Positions 27,374-36,653 of a stretch of 49,536 nt of DNA are shown here, in pieces. Origin of the DNA: Bacteroidaceae bacterium. Lineage in GTDB: Bacteria; Bacteroidota; Bacteroidia; Bacteroidales; Bacteroidaceae. Each line of letters opens with the position of its first letter. The first letter of the stretch is position 1. Location: the NCBI GenBank assembly GCA_017462065.1, contig JAFTRV010000007.1, positions 1 to 49,536 on the forward strand. Direction: 5' to 3'. The notes beneath the pieces are model-generated. The model was not told the origin of the DNA. It saw nothing but the letters and a program-made list of their open reading frames with translations, and ran no database searches. Both the position numbers and the translations under genes were made by a program.

Positions 27374-27384
27374 AGATAATTGCA

Positions 27385-29232
27385 ATGAAAGATATTATAC
27401 AGTTGTTGCCCGACTCCGTTGCCAACCAGATAGCCGCAGGCGAGGTTGTCCAGCGTCCCGCCTCAGTGGTGAAGGAGCTGATGGAGAATTCCATCGATGC
27501 GGGAGCTTCACGAGTGCAGGTGATTGTTAGTGACGGCGGCAGGACATTGATACAGGTGGTAGATGACGGAAAGGGCATGTCGGAGACAGACGCACGTCTT
27601 GCTTTCGAGCGTCATGCGACATCGAAGATAAGATGTGCCGACGACCTCTTCTCGCTCTCTACAATGGGCTTTCGTGGCGAGGCGTTGGCGTCTATTGCGG
27701 CAGTGTCGCAGGTGGAGCTTGTCACACGTCGGCCGGGCGACGAGCTTGGCACGCAAATCATGCTCTCGGGGCCTGTTCTTGAGATGCAGGAGCCTGTAGC
27801 GGCTCCGGCAGGCAGTAACTTTAAGGTCAAGAATCTTTTCTTCAATATTCCTGCAAGGCGAAAGTTCCTTAAATCGACGCAGACGGAATTCAACAACATA
27901 GTAACGGAGTTTGAAAGAGTAGCGCTTATAAACAGCGATGTCGAGTTCTCTCTTTCGCACAATGGCACGGAAATCATCTCGCTGCCGCCATCTTCGTTCC
28001 GCCAGAGGATTGTAAATCTCTTTGGCAAGAAACTGAACCAACAGCTTGTCGAAGTTGAGGTAAACAGCTCCTTGATAGATATAAAAGGCTTTGTCGGCAC
28101 CCCGGAGAGCGCCAAGAAAAAGGGTGTTCAGCAGTTCTTCTTTGTAAACGGCAGGTATATGCGTCACCCCTATTTCGCCAAGGCCGTGAACGGCGCCTAT
28201 GAGGATATAATACCTCAGGGCGAGCAGGTTCCTTTCTTTTTATGCATAAACGTGGACCCTTCACGCATTGACGTAAATATCCACCCCACAAAAACTGAAA
28301 TCAAGTTCGAGGACGAGCCGAGCCTGTGGAAAATAATATCGGCCGCGGTTCGTGAGTCGTTGGGCCGCTTCAATGCGGTGCCGAGCCTCGATTTCGACGA
28401 TGACAATATTCCCGATATCCCTGTGATGGAGATATCTTCGTCCGACAATGCTCCCGTTTCGGCGCCTCGCATATCATATACCCCGGGCTATAATCCGTTC
28501 AAGAAACACATGCCCGATTACAGAAAGAACGACAACTCCTGGAGTTCTCTTTACGAGGGCGTCTCGGACGAAAAGAGGCTCGACCTTTCGCCTTTTGAGG
28601 ATATCGCCGTGCCGGAAACACCCTCGATGGAGGCGGCGTCTTCGTCCGAATCGTTAATATCGGAAGAGTACGTCCCCATGTCGCAATACAAAGGGCAGTA
28701 CATTCTCATACCTGTAAAGTCGGGCCTTATGTGGGTGCATCAGCGTCGGGCGCATATAAGGGTGCTGTTCGAGAAATACAAGGCTCAGATAGCGGCAAGG
28801 CATGCGGCTTCGCAGGGACTGCTTTTCCCTGAAAGGGTAGAGGCCGCATTGAACGAGGCTGCGACAATCGAGAATATACAGGACGAACTTTCGTACTTGG
28901 GCTTTGACATATCCTCTCTCGGCGGCGGAACGTTCGTGATAAACGGAGTCCCTGCGGGCATCGACGGGCTTGAGCCTGCACGGCTGCTCATGGAGATTGT
29001 GCATGGGGTGTTGGAGCAGACAGGCGACGCCAAGGCGAAGATTGACGATAGCGTGGCTCTCTCAATGGCTAAGGAGGTCGCTATTGTAGCCGGGCAGGTG
29101 CTGTCGGCCGAAGAGATGACAAGCCTTGTCGATGAACTCTTCAGAACTTCTATGCCGGCGATTACTCCTTATGGCGCAAAAATAATACACATATTCCCGG
29201 ACACGGATATCGAGAAGCATTTCTCCAAATGA
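27385..29232 (+). CDS. mutL: DNA mismatch repair protein MutL
   Basis: A 615-residue mismatch repair ATPase; the start at ATG 27385 (MKDIIQLLPDSVANQIAAGE) matches the family, so longer GTG-started frames are not used. GHKL motifs: ELMENSIDAG (31-40), VVDDGKGM (58-65) and GFRGEAL (95-101). A linker rich in Ser, Pro and Asp (about 345-455) leads to the C-terminal dimerisation domain. Its usual metal/endonuclease signature DQHAxxE is changed to HQRRAHI (in WVHQRRAHIRVLFEKY). It is the last gene of the envelope operon; no clear terminator follows. Confidence 0.95.
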   Translation: MKDIIQLLPDSVANQIAAGEVVQRPASVVKELMENSIDAGASRVQVIVSDGGRTLIQVVDDGKGMSETDARLAFERHATSKIRCADDLFSLSTMGFRGEALASIAAVSQVELVTRRPGDELGTQIMLSGPVLEMQEPVAAPAGSNFKVKNLFFNIPARRKFLKSTQTEFNNIVTEFERVALINSDVEFSLSHNGTEIISLPPSSFRQRIVNLFGKKLNQQLVEVEVNSSLIDIKGFVGTPESAKKKGVQQFFFVNGRYMRHPYFAKAVNGAYEDIIPQGEQVPFFLCINVDPSRIDVNIHPTKTEIKFEDEPSLWKIISAAVRESLGRFNAVPSLDFDDDNIPDIPVMEISSSDNAPVSAPRISYTPGYNPFKKHMPDYRKNDNSWSSLYEGVSDEKRLDLSPFEDIAVPETPSMEAASSSESLISEEYVPMSQYKGQYILIPVKSGLMWVHQRRAHIRVLFEKYKAQIAARHAASQGLLFPERVEAALNEAATIENIQDELSYLGFDISSLGGGTFVINGVPAGIDGLEPARLLMEIVHGVLEQTGDAKAKIDDSVALSMAKEVAIVAGQVLSAEEMTSLVDELFRTSMPAITPYGAKIIHIFPDTDIEKHFSK

Positions 29233-29318
29233 TTGCCAATACGGCATTCTTTGTGTTAAAAAAGATTAATGTGCTAAAAAACGAACTCCATATTGCTATT
29301 GACTTTATCAAATTTATA

Positions 29319-29326
29319 TAATTTTG
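29319..29326 (+). promoter_or_regulatory. Possible -7 element of the OmpA-family gene
   Basis: TAATTTTG matches TAnnTTTG, 142 nt before the start codon. The long leader holds a CCGGCT/AGCCGG hairpin near 29400-29425, which could affect stability or translation of this abundant mRNA. Confidence 0.35.
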
Positions 29327-29467
29327 TAGCAAAAGTTTGGTTAATTGTTTCATTGCAGTTACTCTGTATGCGATTTTCCAAGCAAACAAAAATTAAAAGC
29401 CGGCTGTTTTATATGGGTAGCCGGTAGTAAGTAAAAAAGAATTTGATAAATTTTAATTGGTTTAAGT

Positions 29468-30610
29468 ATGAGAAAGTTTATGATTTCGCTAGCTATTGCT
29501 AGTATGGCTATGTTCTCTTATGCACAGGAGACAGTCACAGAGGTCGTAGTTCCCACAAAGAAGCACAGTGTTGAAACTAACCGTTTCGGCGCTAACTGGT
29601 TCATTTCGGTTAACGGCGGTATCAACCTCTACAACGGTGTTGTAACAAATGGCGAGAATCCTTTCAAGCATCTCTCTCCTAATCTTAATGTATATTTCGG
29701 TAAGTGGCATACTCCGGGCTTTGGTTGGAGAGCTGGCTACAATGGCTTGAACATGAAGCCTTTCGATGGTGGTGAGCACTATGCTTTGGCAAACTTCCAC
29801 TTCGATGCTTTGTTCAACCTTACTAACCTTTGCTGCGGTTACAAAGAGGACCGTATCTATAACGCAATTCCTTATGTAGGCTTCGGTTGGGCAGGTCGTA
29901 CATATAAAGATGGCAGCAATGAACTTACAGGTACATTGTCAGCGAACTATGGTCTTATCAACACTTTCCGTGTTGCTAAGCGTTGGGCTATCAATCTTGA
30001 GTTGTCCGGTGCATTCTTCCGCAACGGTTTCAGCGGCAGAGCAGGCAACCAGGGTCACGATATGATGTGGTCAGCTTCTGTCGGTGTAACATACCGTCTT
30101 GGCAAGCCCGACTGGAACCCGACAACAGACGTAGACGCTCTCCAGGCTATATATGGCGGCATCATCGCAGGCCTTGAGAACGACTTGAACAACGCTAACC
30201 AGCAGAACCAAAAGGCTCAGGGCGAAATCGCTAACCTCAAGAACGAGCTGAAGAGCCTCAACAACAAGTACACAGAGCTTGCAAACGCTCCGCGCTATGT
30301 TGATTTGAAGCAGTCTACATTCTTCCCCTTCGGCTCGGCTAAGCTCGACTCTAAGAGAGAAGAACTTAACATCAAGGCTTACGCAGAGGCTGCTAAGGCT
30401 GCAGGCGTTAAGCTCCGTGTAATCGGTTTCGCAGATACAATCGGCGCTGAGGAGTACAACTTGAAGCTTTCACAGCAGCGTGCTGAGGCTGTAGCTGAGA
30501 TGTTGAGAGCTAACGGCGCGGAGGTTGCTGCAGTTGTTGGCCAGGGCGAGTCAAGCGAGTACACCACAAAATACTTGAACCGTCGTGTCATCATCGAGGT
30601 TGCTAAGTAA
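29468..30610 (+). CDS. OmpA-family outer membrane protein
   Basis: A 380-residue outer membrane protein. Signal peptide MRKFMISLAIASMAMFSYA; beta-barrel domain about 30-215 with alternating aromatic strands (FGANWFISVNGGINLYNG, WAINLELSGAFFRNGF); a helical, probably coiled-coil linker rich in Asn/Gln/Lys (about 232-270, NANQQNQKAQGEIANLKNEL); and a C-terminal OmpA peptidoglycan-binding domain (about 280-378) with YNLKLSQQRAEAVAEMLRANG and NRRVIIEV. The codon use is very biased (AAC, GGC, GCT, CGT), like that of an abundant protein. It is transcribed alone, between a long leader and the terminator from 30633. Confidence 0.94.
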   Translation: MRKFMISLAIASMAMFSYAQETVTEVVVPTKKHSVETNRFGANWFISVNGGINLYNGVVTNGENPFKHLSPNLNVYFGKWHTPGFGWRAGYNGLNMKPFDGGEHYALANFHFDALFNLTNLCCGYKEDRIYNAIPYVGFGWAGRTYKDGSNELTGTLSANYGLINTFRVAKRWAINLELSGAFFRNGFSGRAGNQGHDMMWSASVGVTYRLGKPDWNPTTDVDALQAIYGGIIAGLENDLNNANQQNQKAQGEIANLKNELKSLNNKYTELANAPRYVDLKQSTFFPFGSAKLDSKREELNIKAYAEAAKAAGVKLRVIGFADTIGAEEYNLKLSQQRAEAVAEMLRANGAEVAAVVGQGESSEYTTKYLNRRVIIEVAK

Positions 30611-30632
30611 TAACACTACCTTTAGATATCAG

Positions 30633-30660
30633 AAAAGGCGAGCTGCAAGCTCGCCTTTTT
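30633..30660 (+). terminator. Terminator after the OmpA-family gene
   Basis: AAAAGGCGAGCT pairs with AGCTCGCCTTTT (12 bp) around GCA, followed by T residues. Strong intrinsic terminator. Confidence 0.9.
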
Positions 30661-30700
30661 CTTTATATTTTAAATTTTTCAAGAAAAAAGCCGCAAAATA

Positions 30701-30732
30701 TTTGGTCGGTATAATATTTTGCTGTACTTTTG
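30701..30732 (+). promoter_or_regulatory. Promoter of the tRNA-Val pair
   Basis: TTTG (30701-30704), an exact 20-nt spacer and TACTTTTG (30725-30732): the best match in the window to the Bacteroidota -33/-7 promoter. The first tRNA begins 27 nt downstream. Confidence 0.7.
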
Positions 30733-30759
30733 CATCGCAAATGAGAATTGCGACATATT

Positions 30760-30834
30760 GGACGTTTAGCTCAGCTGGTTTAGAGCATCTGCCTTACAAG
30801 CAGAGGGTCGGCGGTTCGAATCCGTCAACGTCCA
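30760..30834 (+). tRNA. tRNA-Val (anticodon UAC), copy 1
   Basis: A 75-nt cloverleaf: acceptor GGACGTT/AACGTCC, D arm GCTC/GAGC, anticodon stem TCTGC/GCAGA with loop CTTACAA (anticodon TAC), T arm with GTTCGAATCC, discriminator A. The CCA end is not encoded. Identical to the next tRNA. Confidence 0.97.
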
Positions 30835-30848
30835 CACTTTGAAATATC

Positions 30849-30923
30849 GGACGTTTAGCTCAGCTGGTTTAGAGCATCTGCCTTACAAGCAGAGGGTCGG
30901 CGGTTCGAATCCGTCAACGTCCA
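30849..30923 (+). tRNA. tRNA-Val (anticodon UAC), copy 2
   Basis: A 75-nt exact duplicate of copy 1, 14 nt downstream. Both share the promoter at 30701 and the terminator at 30933. It reads GUA and, by wobble, other Val codons. Confidence 0.97.
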
Positions 30924-30932
30924 CGATACCAG

Positions 30933-30959
30933 CCTGCGCAAAGCGTAGGTTATTTTTTT
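30933..30959 (+). terminator. Terminator after the tRNA pair
   Basis: CCTGCGC-AAA-GCGTAGG forms a 7-bp stem with one G-T pair, followed by TTATTTTTTT. It ends the tRNA transcript. Confidence 0.8.
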
Positions 30960-31031
30960 GTTATATGCCGATAGTGAAAGTTGTCTAATTTTATGCTGTT
31001 GGCATTATTTTTGACAAACTTTGTGCCGGCA

Positions 31032-31064
31032 TTGAGTGTTTATGGCTAAAAAGTGCTATTTTTG
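31032..31064 (+). promoter_or_regulatory. Possible promoter of purB
   Basis: A -7 TATTTTTG at 31057-31064, with a TTG 22 nt upstream at 31032-31034; the spacer is slightly long. The purB start codon is 30 nt downstream. Confidence 0.45.
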
Positions 31065-31094
31065 TAACGGAAAAACGCTTTTATAAATAGTATA

Positions 31095-32441
31095 ATGGAA
31101 CTTAATCTTCTGACAGCAATATCGCCCGTAGACGGACGTTACAGGGGTAAGACGGCGGCTCTCGCAAACTATTTCTCGGAGTTCGCTCTTGTTAAGTATC
31201 GTGTATTTGTCGAAATAGAGTATTTCATCGCCCTTTGCGAACTTCCGATACCGCAGCTCGGCGGCATCGACAAGTCGATATTCCCTTCGTTGCGTGAAAT
31301 TTACAATAGCTTCAGCCTTGATGACGCTGCGCGTGTAAAGGATATCGAAAAGGTTACCAATCACGACGTGAAGGCTGTGGAGTATTTCATAAAGGAGAAA
31401 TTCGATGCAATCGGCGGGCTCGACGCATACAAGGAGTTCATACACTTCGGCCTTACATCGCAGGATATAAACAATACGTCTATCCCATGCTCGATAAAGG
31501 ACGCTCTTGCCGAGGTCTATTATCCCGCAATGGAGGAACTTATTGCACAGTTGAAAGAGTATGCCGATGCATGGAAGGATATTCCTATGCTCGCGCGCAC
31601 TCATGGCCAGCCGGCCTCGCCCACACGCCTGGGCAAGGAGGTGATGGTGTTCGTGTACCGTCTCGAGACACAGCTTGCCGAACTCAAGAAATGCGTTATA
31701 TCTGCCAAGTTCGGCGGAGCGACAGGCAATTTCAACGCTCATCGTGTGGCATACCCTTCAATTGACTGGAAGGCCTTTGCCAACAAGTTTGTTCAGGAGA
31801 GCCTCGGCCTGCAGCGCGAGCAGTATACTACTCAGATTTCGAACTATGATAATCTCGCAGCGCTGTTCGATGCCATGCGTCGTGTGAACGTCATTATCAT
31901 GGATATGGACAAGGATTTCTGGCAGTATATATCCAACGAGTTCTTCAAACAGAAAATCAAGGCCGGCGAGGTCGGCTCAAGCGCCATGCCTCACAAGGTC
32001 AATCCTATCGACTTCGAGAACAGCGAGGGCAACCTCGGCATTGCGAATGCGATACTTGACCACCTTGCGATGAAGCTGCCTATCTCGCGTCTTCAGCGCG
32101 ACCTTACCGACTCTACCGTCTTGCGTAATGTCGGCGTTCCTATGAGCCACATGCTTATAGCTATAAAGAGCTCATTGACGGGTCTGCGTAAGCTGCTGTT
32201 GAACAAGGATGCGATATATGACGAACTCGACAACTGTTGGAGCGTATGCGCCGAGGGCATTCAGACAATACTGCGCCGTGAGGCCTATCCGAACCCTTAT
32301 GAGGCGCTCAAGGCTCTTACGCGCACCAATGAGGGCATAAACAGGAATACTCTCCTTGATTTCATCAATGGCCTTGACGTTTCGGAGAGCGTCAAGGAGG
32401 AGCTGCGTGCCATAACCCCGCATTCATATACAGGACTATAA
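31095..32441 (+). CDS. purB: Adenylosuccinate lyase
   Basis: A 448-residue enzyme of the fumarase/aspartase superfamily that acts twice in purine synthesis (SAICAR to AICAR, and adenylosuccinate to AMP). It shows the N-terminal SPVDGRYRGKTAAL, the TSQDINNTS loop (about 122-130), the ARTHGQPASPT region with the catalytic His (about 172-182), and the superfamily signature GSSAMPHKVNPIDFEN with the flexible Ser loop (about 295-310). It belongs to the longer E. coli-like form (about 450 residues). guaB and purD are also in this window but in other operons. Confidence 0.96.
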   Translation: MELNLLTAISPVDGRYRGKTAALANYFSEFALVKYRVFVEIEYFIALCELPIPQLGGIDKSIFPSLREIYNSFSLDDAARVKDIEKVTNHDVKAVEYFIKEKFDAIGGLDAYKEFIHFGLTSQDINNTSIPCSIKDALAEVYYPAMEELIAQLKEYADAWKDIPMLARTHGQPASPTRLGKEVMVFVYRLETQLAELKKCVISAKFGGATGNFNAHRVAYPSIDWKAFANKFVQESLGLQREQYTTQISNYDNLAALFDAMRRVNVIIMDMDKDFWQYISNEFFKQKIKAGEVGSSAMPHKVNPIDFENSEGNLGIANAILDHLAMKLPISRLQRDLTDSTVLRNVGVPMSHMLIAIKSSLTGLRKLLLNKDAIYDELDNCWSVCAEGIQTILRREAYPNPYEALKALTRTNEGINRNTLLDFINGLDVSESVKEELRAITPHSYTGL

Positions 32442-32527
32442 TATAATTGATATAAGGTATCGGCCGGTTGTGAAATTGGCCGTGCAGTAAATAATTTGGA
32501 CCGTGAGGTTCGTAAAATATTTATCAG

Positions 32528-33730
32528 ATGAACAATTACAGAGGTAAGAGCCAAGACGGCAATTCGCCGCACGGCAACAGAGAGAGGGCTTCGTTCAACC
32601 CTAATTTCGGTGGTGACAACAAGCTGAGACAGCGCCCTCGTTTTAAGAGAGACGTAGAAGAGCGTCCGCAGTTCGTGCGTGTAGGCCGTGGCGGCGATTC
32701 TCGTGGCGGAAATAACCGTTTCAACAGCTATGAGCGTGGCGGGTACAATCCCGAAAACAACCGTTTCGGCGGTGAGAGAAATCCGTTCGGCAACGGCGCT
32801 TCCGGTTCTAAGCCGGCGGCAGGCTATTCAAGAAACGGCGGCAGCCGCGGCAACGGCTATCGTAACAATGACAATGCGGCATCATCGTCTTACGGCGCCG
32901 AACGTCGCAGTAACTACGGCAGCAAAGGAAATAGAAAGGGAGCGTACGACCCTAACGCTAAATACAGTGCAAAGAAGCGTGCTACATACCGTGAAGCGGT
33001 AATTGACCCTAACGCACCGTTGCGTCTTAACAAATTCCTCTCAAACGCAGGCATCTGCTCGCGCCGTGAGGCTGACAACTATATCGAGGCAGGCCTTGTG
33101 ACTGTCAATGGCGTTGTCGTTACTGAGCTTGGCACAAAGGTGACGCCGAACGACGACGTGCGTTTCAACAATGAGCGTATAAACCCGGAACGCAAGGTGT
33201 ATGTACTGCTCAACAAGCCGAAGGATTGCGTCACGACAGTTGATGACCCGCAGGAACGCAAGACCGTGCTCGACTGCTTGCGTGGCATCGGCAAGGAGAG
33301 AATATATCCTGTCGGCCGACTCGACAGAAACACGACAGGCGTTCTGTTGCTTACCAACGATGGCGACATGGCGGCGAAGCTGACGCACCCCAAGTTCATG
33401 AAAAAGAAGATATACCATGTTACGTGCGACAAGAATGTAGCGATGTCGGACATGGACCTGCTGGTCAGCGGCATTGAGCTTGAGGACGGCCCTGTATACG
33501 CCGACGAGGTGTCATACGTGAACGAGGCCGACCGCTCTCAGATAGGCATAGAGATACACTCAGGCAAGAACCGTATCGTACGCCGCATGCTCGAGCATCT
33601 CGGCTATCGTGTGAACAAGCTCGACAGAGTTCTGTTTGCCGGCCTTACCAAGAAGAACCTGCGTCGCGGCGACTGGCGTTATCTTATCGATAAAGAGATA
33701 AACATGTTGCGCATGGGCGCTTACGAATAA
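32528..33730 (+). CDS. RluB/RsuA-type pseudouridine synthase with disordered N-terminal extension
   Basis: A 400-residue rRNA pseudouridine synthase. Residues 1-155 are a low-complexity extension rich in Gly, Asn, Arg and Ser (GRGGDSRGGNNRF, SRNGGSRGNGYRNN). Then come an S4 RNA-binding domain (165-205, LRLNKFLSNAGICSRREAD) and the catalytic domain with Asp266 in GRLDRNTTG and the LTNDGDMAAKLTHP motif. It probably modifies 23S rRNA (RluB-like), though RluE/F or RsuA specificity cannot be excluded. The Gly/Arg-rich extension may bind RNA. Its stop is 51 nt before the asnS start. Confidence 0.92.
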   Translation: MNNYRGKSQDGNSPHGNRERASFNPNFGGDNKLRQRPRFKRDVEERPQFVRVGRGGDSRGGNNRFNSYERGGYNPENNRFGGERNPFGNGASGSKPAAGYSRNGGSRGNGYRNNDNAASSSYGAERRSNYGSKGNRKGAYDPNAKYSAKKRATYREAVIDPNAPLRLNKFLSNAGICSRREADNYIEAGLVTVNGVVVTELGTKVTPNDDVRFNNERINPERKVYVLLNKPKDCVTTVDDPQERKTVLDCLRGIGKERIYPVGRLDRNTTGVLLLTNDGDMAAKLTHPKFMKKKIYHVTCDKNVAMSDMDLLVSGIELEDGPVYADEVSYVNEADRSQIGIEIHSGKNRIVRRMLEHLGYRVNKLDRVLFAGLTKKNLRRGDWRYLIDKEINMLRMGAYE

Positions 33731-33781
33731 TAAGTTTAATCAATTGGCATGCGGCAGCATGCCTTGCAACACAATAATCGT

Positions 33782-35185
33782 ATGAAAACGATAAAACGAA
33801 CAAGAATTTCCGACCTGCTGAAGAGTTGCCAGGCCGGCGTGGAGGTAAACGTTAAGGGCTGGGTAAGAACTCGCCGCAGCAGCAAACAGGTCGCTTTCGT
33901 GGCGCTCAACGACGGCTCGACAATAAAGAACATTCAGATTGTCATCGACGCTGACAAGTTCGACGAGGAACTTGTGAAGCAGTTCACGACAGGCGCATGC
34001 CTCAGCGTGAACGGTATGTTGGTGGAGTCTATCGGCGGCGGTCAGTCTGTCGAGATTCAGGCGACCGAGATAGAACTGCTCGGCGCATGCGACAATACTT
34101 ATCCGTTGCAGAAGAAGGGCCAGACAATGGAGTTCATGCGTACGGTGGCGCATCTTCGTCCCCGCACGAACACTTTCGGCGCAGTGTTCCGTATCCGCCA
34201 CAATATGGCGTATGCTATCCATAAGTTCTTCCACGACAAGGGCTTCTACTATTTCCACACTCCGCTGATAACGGCTTCGGACTGCGAGGGCGCTGGTCAG
34301 ATGTTCCAGGTGACTACAATGAACCTGTACGACCTTAAGAAGGACGAGGACGGCAGCATAATATATGACAACGACTTCTTCGGCAAGCAGGCGAGCCTTA
34401 CCGTGTCAGGTCAGCTCGAGGGCGAGCTGGCGGCGACAGCGCTCGGAGCGATATACACATTCGGCCCAACCTTCCGTGCCGAAAACTCCAATACGCCTCG
34501 TCACCTTGCCGAGTTCTGGATGATTGAGCCGGAGGTCGCATTCAACGACATCAACGACAATATGGAGCTTGCCGAAGAGTTCATCAAGTACTGCGTTCAG
34601 TGGGCTCTTGACAACTGCCTTGAGGATATCACATTCCTTAACAATATGATAGACAAGGAACTCTTGGAGCGTCTGCGTTCAATCGTGAATACTGAATTCG
34701 TTCGCTTGAGCTACACCGATGGTATAAAGATTCTTGAGGATGCGGTAGCTGCGGGCCACAAGTTCGAGTTCCCCGTTTACTGGGGCGTGGACTTGGCTTC
34801 GGAGCATGAGCGCTATCTCGTGGAGAGTCATTTCAAGCGCCCGGTAATCCTTACCGACTATCCTAAGGAGATAAAGGCGTTCTACATGAAGCAGAATGAG
34901 GACGGAAAGACTGTTCGTGCAATGGACGTTCTCTTCCCGAAAATCGGTGAAATCATCGGCGGCTCAGAGCGTGAGGCCGACTACGACAAGCTGTTGAAGC
35001 GTATCGAGGAGATGAATATCCCAATGAAGGACATGTGGTGGTATCTCGATACACGCCGTTACGGCTCATGCCCGCACTCTGGTTTCGGCCTCGGCTTCGA
35101 GCGTCTGCTCCTGTTCGTGACCGGCATGGCGAACATACGTGACGTGATACCGTTCCCGCGTACTCCGAACAATGCGGAATTCTAA
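33782..35185 (+). CDS. asnS: Asparaginyl-tRNA synthetase
   Basis: A 467-residue class II aminoacyl-tRNA synthetase; I use ATG 33782 ([15 protein letters not shown]) since the 11 residues encoded before it (from 33749) are not part of the family. The N-terminal OB-fold anticodon domain (about 15-105, [21 protein letters not shown]) precedes the catalytic core with motif 2 ([21 protein letters not shown]) and motif 3 ([12 protein letters not shown], near the C terminus). The [11 protein letters not shown] form and length fit AsnRS rather than AspRS. The palindrome at 35196 follows the gene. Confidence 0.95.
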   Translation: MKTIKRTRISDLLKSCQAGVEVNVKGWVRTRRSSKQVAFVALNDGSTIKNIQIVIDADKFDEELVKQFTTGACLSVNGMLVESIGGGQSVEIQATEIELLGACDNTYPLQKKGQTMEFMRTVAHLRPRTNTFGAVFRIRHNMAYAIHKFFHDKGFYYFHTPLITASDCEGAGQMFQVTTMNLYDLKKDEDGSIIYDNDFFGKQASLTVSGQLEGELAATALGAIYTFGPTFRAENSNTPRHLAEFWMIEPEVAFNDINDNMELAEEFIKYCVQWALDNCLEDITFLNNMIDKELLERLRSIVNTEFVRLSYTDGIKILEDAVAAGHKFEFPVYWGVDLASEHERYLVESHFKRPVILTDYPKEIKAFYMKQNEDGKTVRAMDVLFPKIGEIIGGSEREADYDKLLKRIEEMNIPMKDMWWYLDTRRYGSCPHSGFGLGFERLLLFVTGMANIRDVIPFPRTPNNAEF

Positions 35186-35195
35186 TAAAAGCCCA

Positions 35196-35227
35196 AACGC
35201 TCCAAAAACAGCTGTTTTTGGAGCGTT
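35196..35227. terminator. Perfect 32-nt palindrome after asnS
   Basis: AACGCTCCAAAAACAG is followed at once by its exact reverse complement, giving a 13-bp stem with a CAGCTG loop. There is no long T run after it, but the A/T-rich inner arm and position 11 nt after the stop support a terminator role. Confidence 0.75.
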
Positions 35228-35325
35228 CGTGCTTAATAATGTAAAGCGGGCATAATTAAATCGCCTGCTTGTTGCCTTGTTTTACGAAATAAACTTAAAA
35301 GGCTTTTATTTCTGCGATAAAATTG

Positions 35326-35342
35326 TTATACTCGCAGTATAA
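35326..35342. promoter_or_regulatory. Small palindrome just before the mannose-1-phosphate guanylyltransferase gene
   Basis: TTATACT-CGC-AGTATAA, 7-bp exact arms, ends 17 nt before the start codon. No TAnnTTTG promoter is visible in this gap. It may be an operator, a leader hairpin or chance. Confidence 0.3.
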
Positions 35343-35359
35343 AGCAAAAACAAGTAAGT

Positions 35360-36463
35360 ATGCAAGGTGTCGGCAACAAACCCGAAAATAATTTTTGTGT
35401 AATAATGGCAGGAGGGCAGGGTACCCGTCTGTGGCCTTTGAGCCGCAAATCCTATCCCAAGCAGTTCCATGACCTGCTGGGCTGTGGCAGGACTCTTCTT
35501 CAGCAGACATATGACCGCTACTCCCGCATAGTGCCTAAGGAGAATATAATCATCTCCACTCATGTCGATTATGCGGCGCTCGTACGTGAGCAGCTGCCCG
35601 AAGTGCCCGACTCTATGATTGTGCGCGAGCCGGCTTTCAGGGGCACGGCGCCGAGCATAGCCAATCTTGCGTGTCATATACGTACGATAAATCCAGAAGC
35701 GAACATCGTGGTCGCTCAGAGCGACCAGCTCGTGCTCGATGAAAGCAAGTTCATCGACGTCGTGAGCAAGGGACTCGATTTCGTTTCCGACAACAACAAG
35801 CTCGTGGTGATAGGAATAAAGCCTACATGTCCCGAAACACGTTACGGATACATTCAGGCTCAGGGCGAGCCCGAAAGAGGCATGTTCTACAAGGTGCGCA
35901 CCTTTACCGAAAAGCCTGCCATTGAGTTCGCCCGTGTCTTTGTCGAGAGCGGCGAGTTCTATTGGAATTCGGGCATATATATATGGAACGTGCAGGCTAT
36001 TATCGACACTATGTCACGTTTCCTGCCCGACATGATGGCTGAGCTCGAGGATATATACCGCCGCATACCCGACCGCGCGCAAAGACGCAAGCAGGCGTAT
36101 GAGATATATACATCCTTCCCTACGGCTTCCGTGGACATGAGCGTTATGGAAAAGGCCGACAACGTTCACCTTGTCGTGGGCGAGTTCGGTTGGGCCGACA
36201 TCGGAACATGGGACACCCTCTATTCTTCTCTGCCAAAGGACGCTAACGGCAATCTCTTTGTCGGCGGCGGGGCTCTTGTGTATGACTGCAAGGACAATAT
36301 GGTAGTGCTGCCCGGCGGCAAGCTGCTTGTCATGCAAGGAATAGAAGACCTGCTTGTGGTCGATTCCAAAGATATAATAATGATATGCAAGAAGGGGAAC
36401 GAGGCCGATATCCGCAAGTTCTTGAATGATGCGAAGATGAAACTCGGTGATAATATGGCATAA
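35360..36463 (+). CDS. manC: Mannose-1-phosphate guanylyltransferase (single-domain)
   Basis: A 367-residue sugar nucleotidyltransferase making GDP-mannose from mannose-1-phosphate and GTP for glycan or exopolysaccharide synthesis, and for GDP-fucose in Bacteroidales. The N-terminal pyrophosphorylase signature GGQGTRLWPLSRKSYPKQF (18-36) is clear, followed by FTEKPAIEFA (sugar-binding part) and FGWADIGTWDTLY. It lacks the C-terminal cupin isomerase domain of the bifunctional ManC/AlgA type. It stands alone between asnS and the methyltransferase gene. Confidence 0.92.
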   Translation: MQGVGNKPENNFCVIMAGGQGTRLWPLSRKSYPKQFHDLLGCGRTLLQQTYDRYSRIVPKENIIISTHVDYAALVREQLPEVPDSMIVREPAFRGTAPSIANLACHIRTINPEANIVVAQSDQLVLDESKFIDVVSKGLDFVSDNNKLVVIGIKPTCPETRYGYIQAQGEPERGMFYKVRTFTEKPAIEFARVFVESGEFYWNSGIYIWNVQAIIDTMSRFLPDMMAELEDIYRRIPDRAQRRKQAYEIYTSFPTASVDMSVMEKADNVHLVVGEFGWADIGTWDTLYSSLPKDANGNLFVGGGALVYDCKDNMVVLPGGKLLVMQGIEDLLVVDSKDIIMICKKGNEADIRKFLNDAKMKLGDNMA

Positions 36464-36653
36464 AGGAATAATTTTGAAGAGCATGCCATGCTTTTGTTGA
36501 TTTGCATCGCTTTTTTTTGTTACTTTGCAATAAATTACGGATATGGACAGGGCTTGCGGAGTGAAAACCGGGTTTGTCCCTTTTTCATTGCCTGTTTGAC
36601 TGCGTTTCCGTGAAATATTCGAGGGGTGTTCCTCAATATCTTTTTGACAATTT

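Noticed and set aside
27325-27384. Longer MutL start at the GTG codon inside the small membrane protein gene
   Set aside because: MutL homologues begin at the MKDIIQLLPD-type sequence, which starts at ATG 27385.
30585-30842. 85-codon forward frame after the OmpA gene
   Set aside because: It covers the terminator, a promoter and nearly all of the first tRNA-Val gene.
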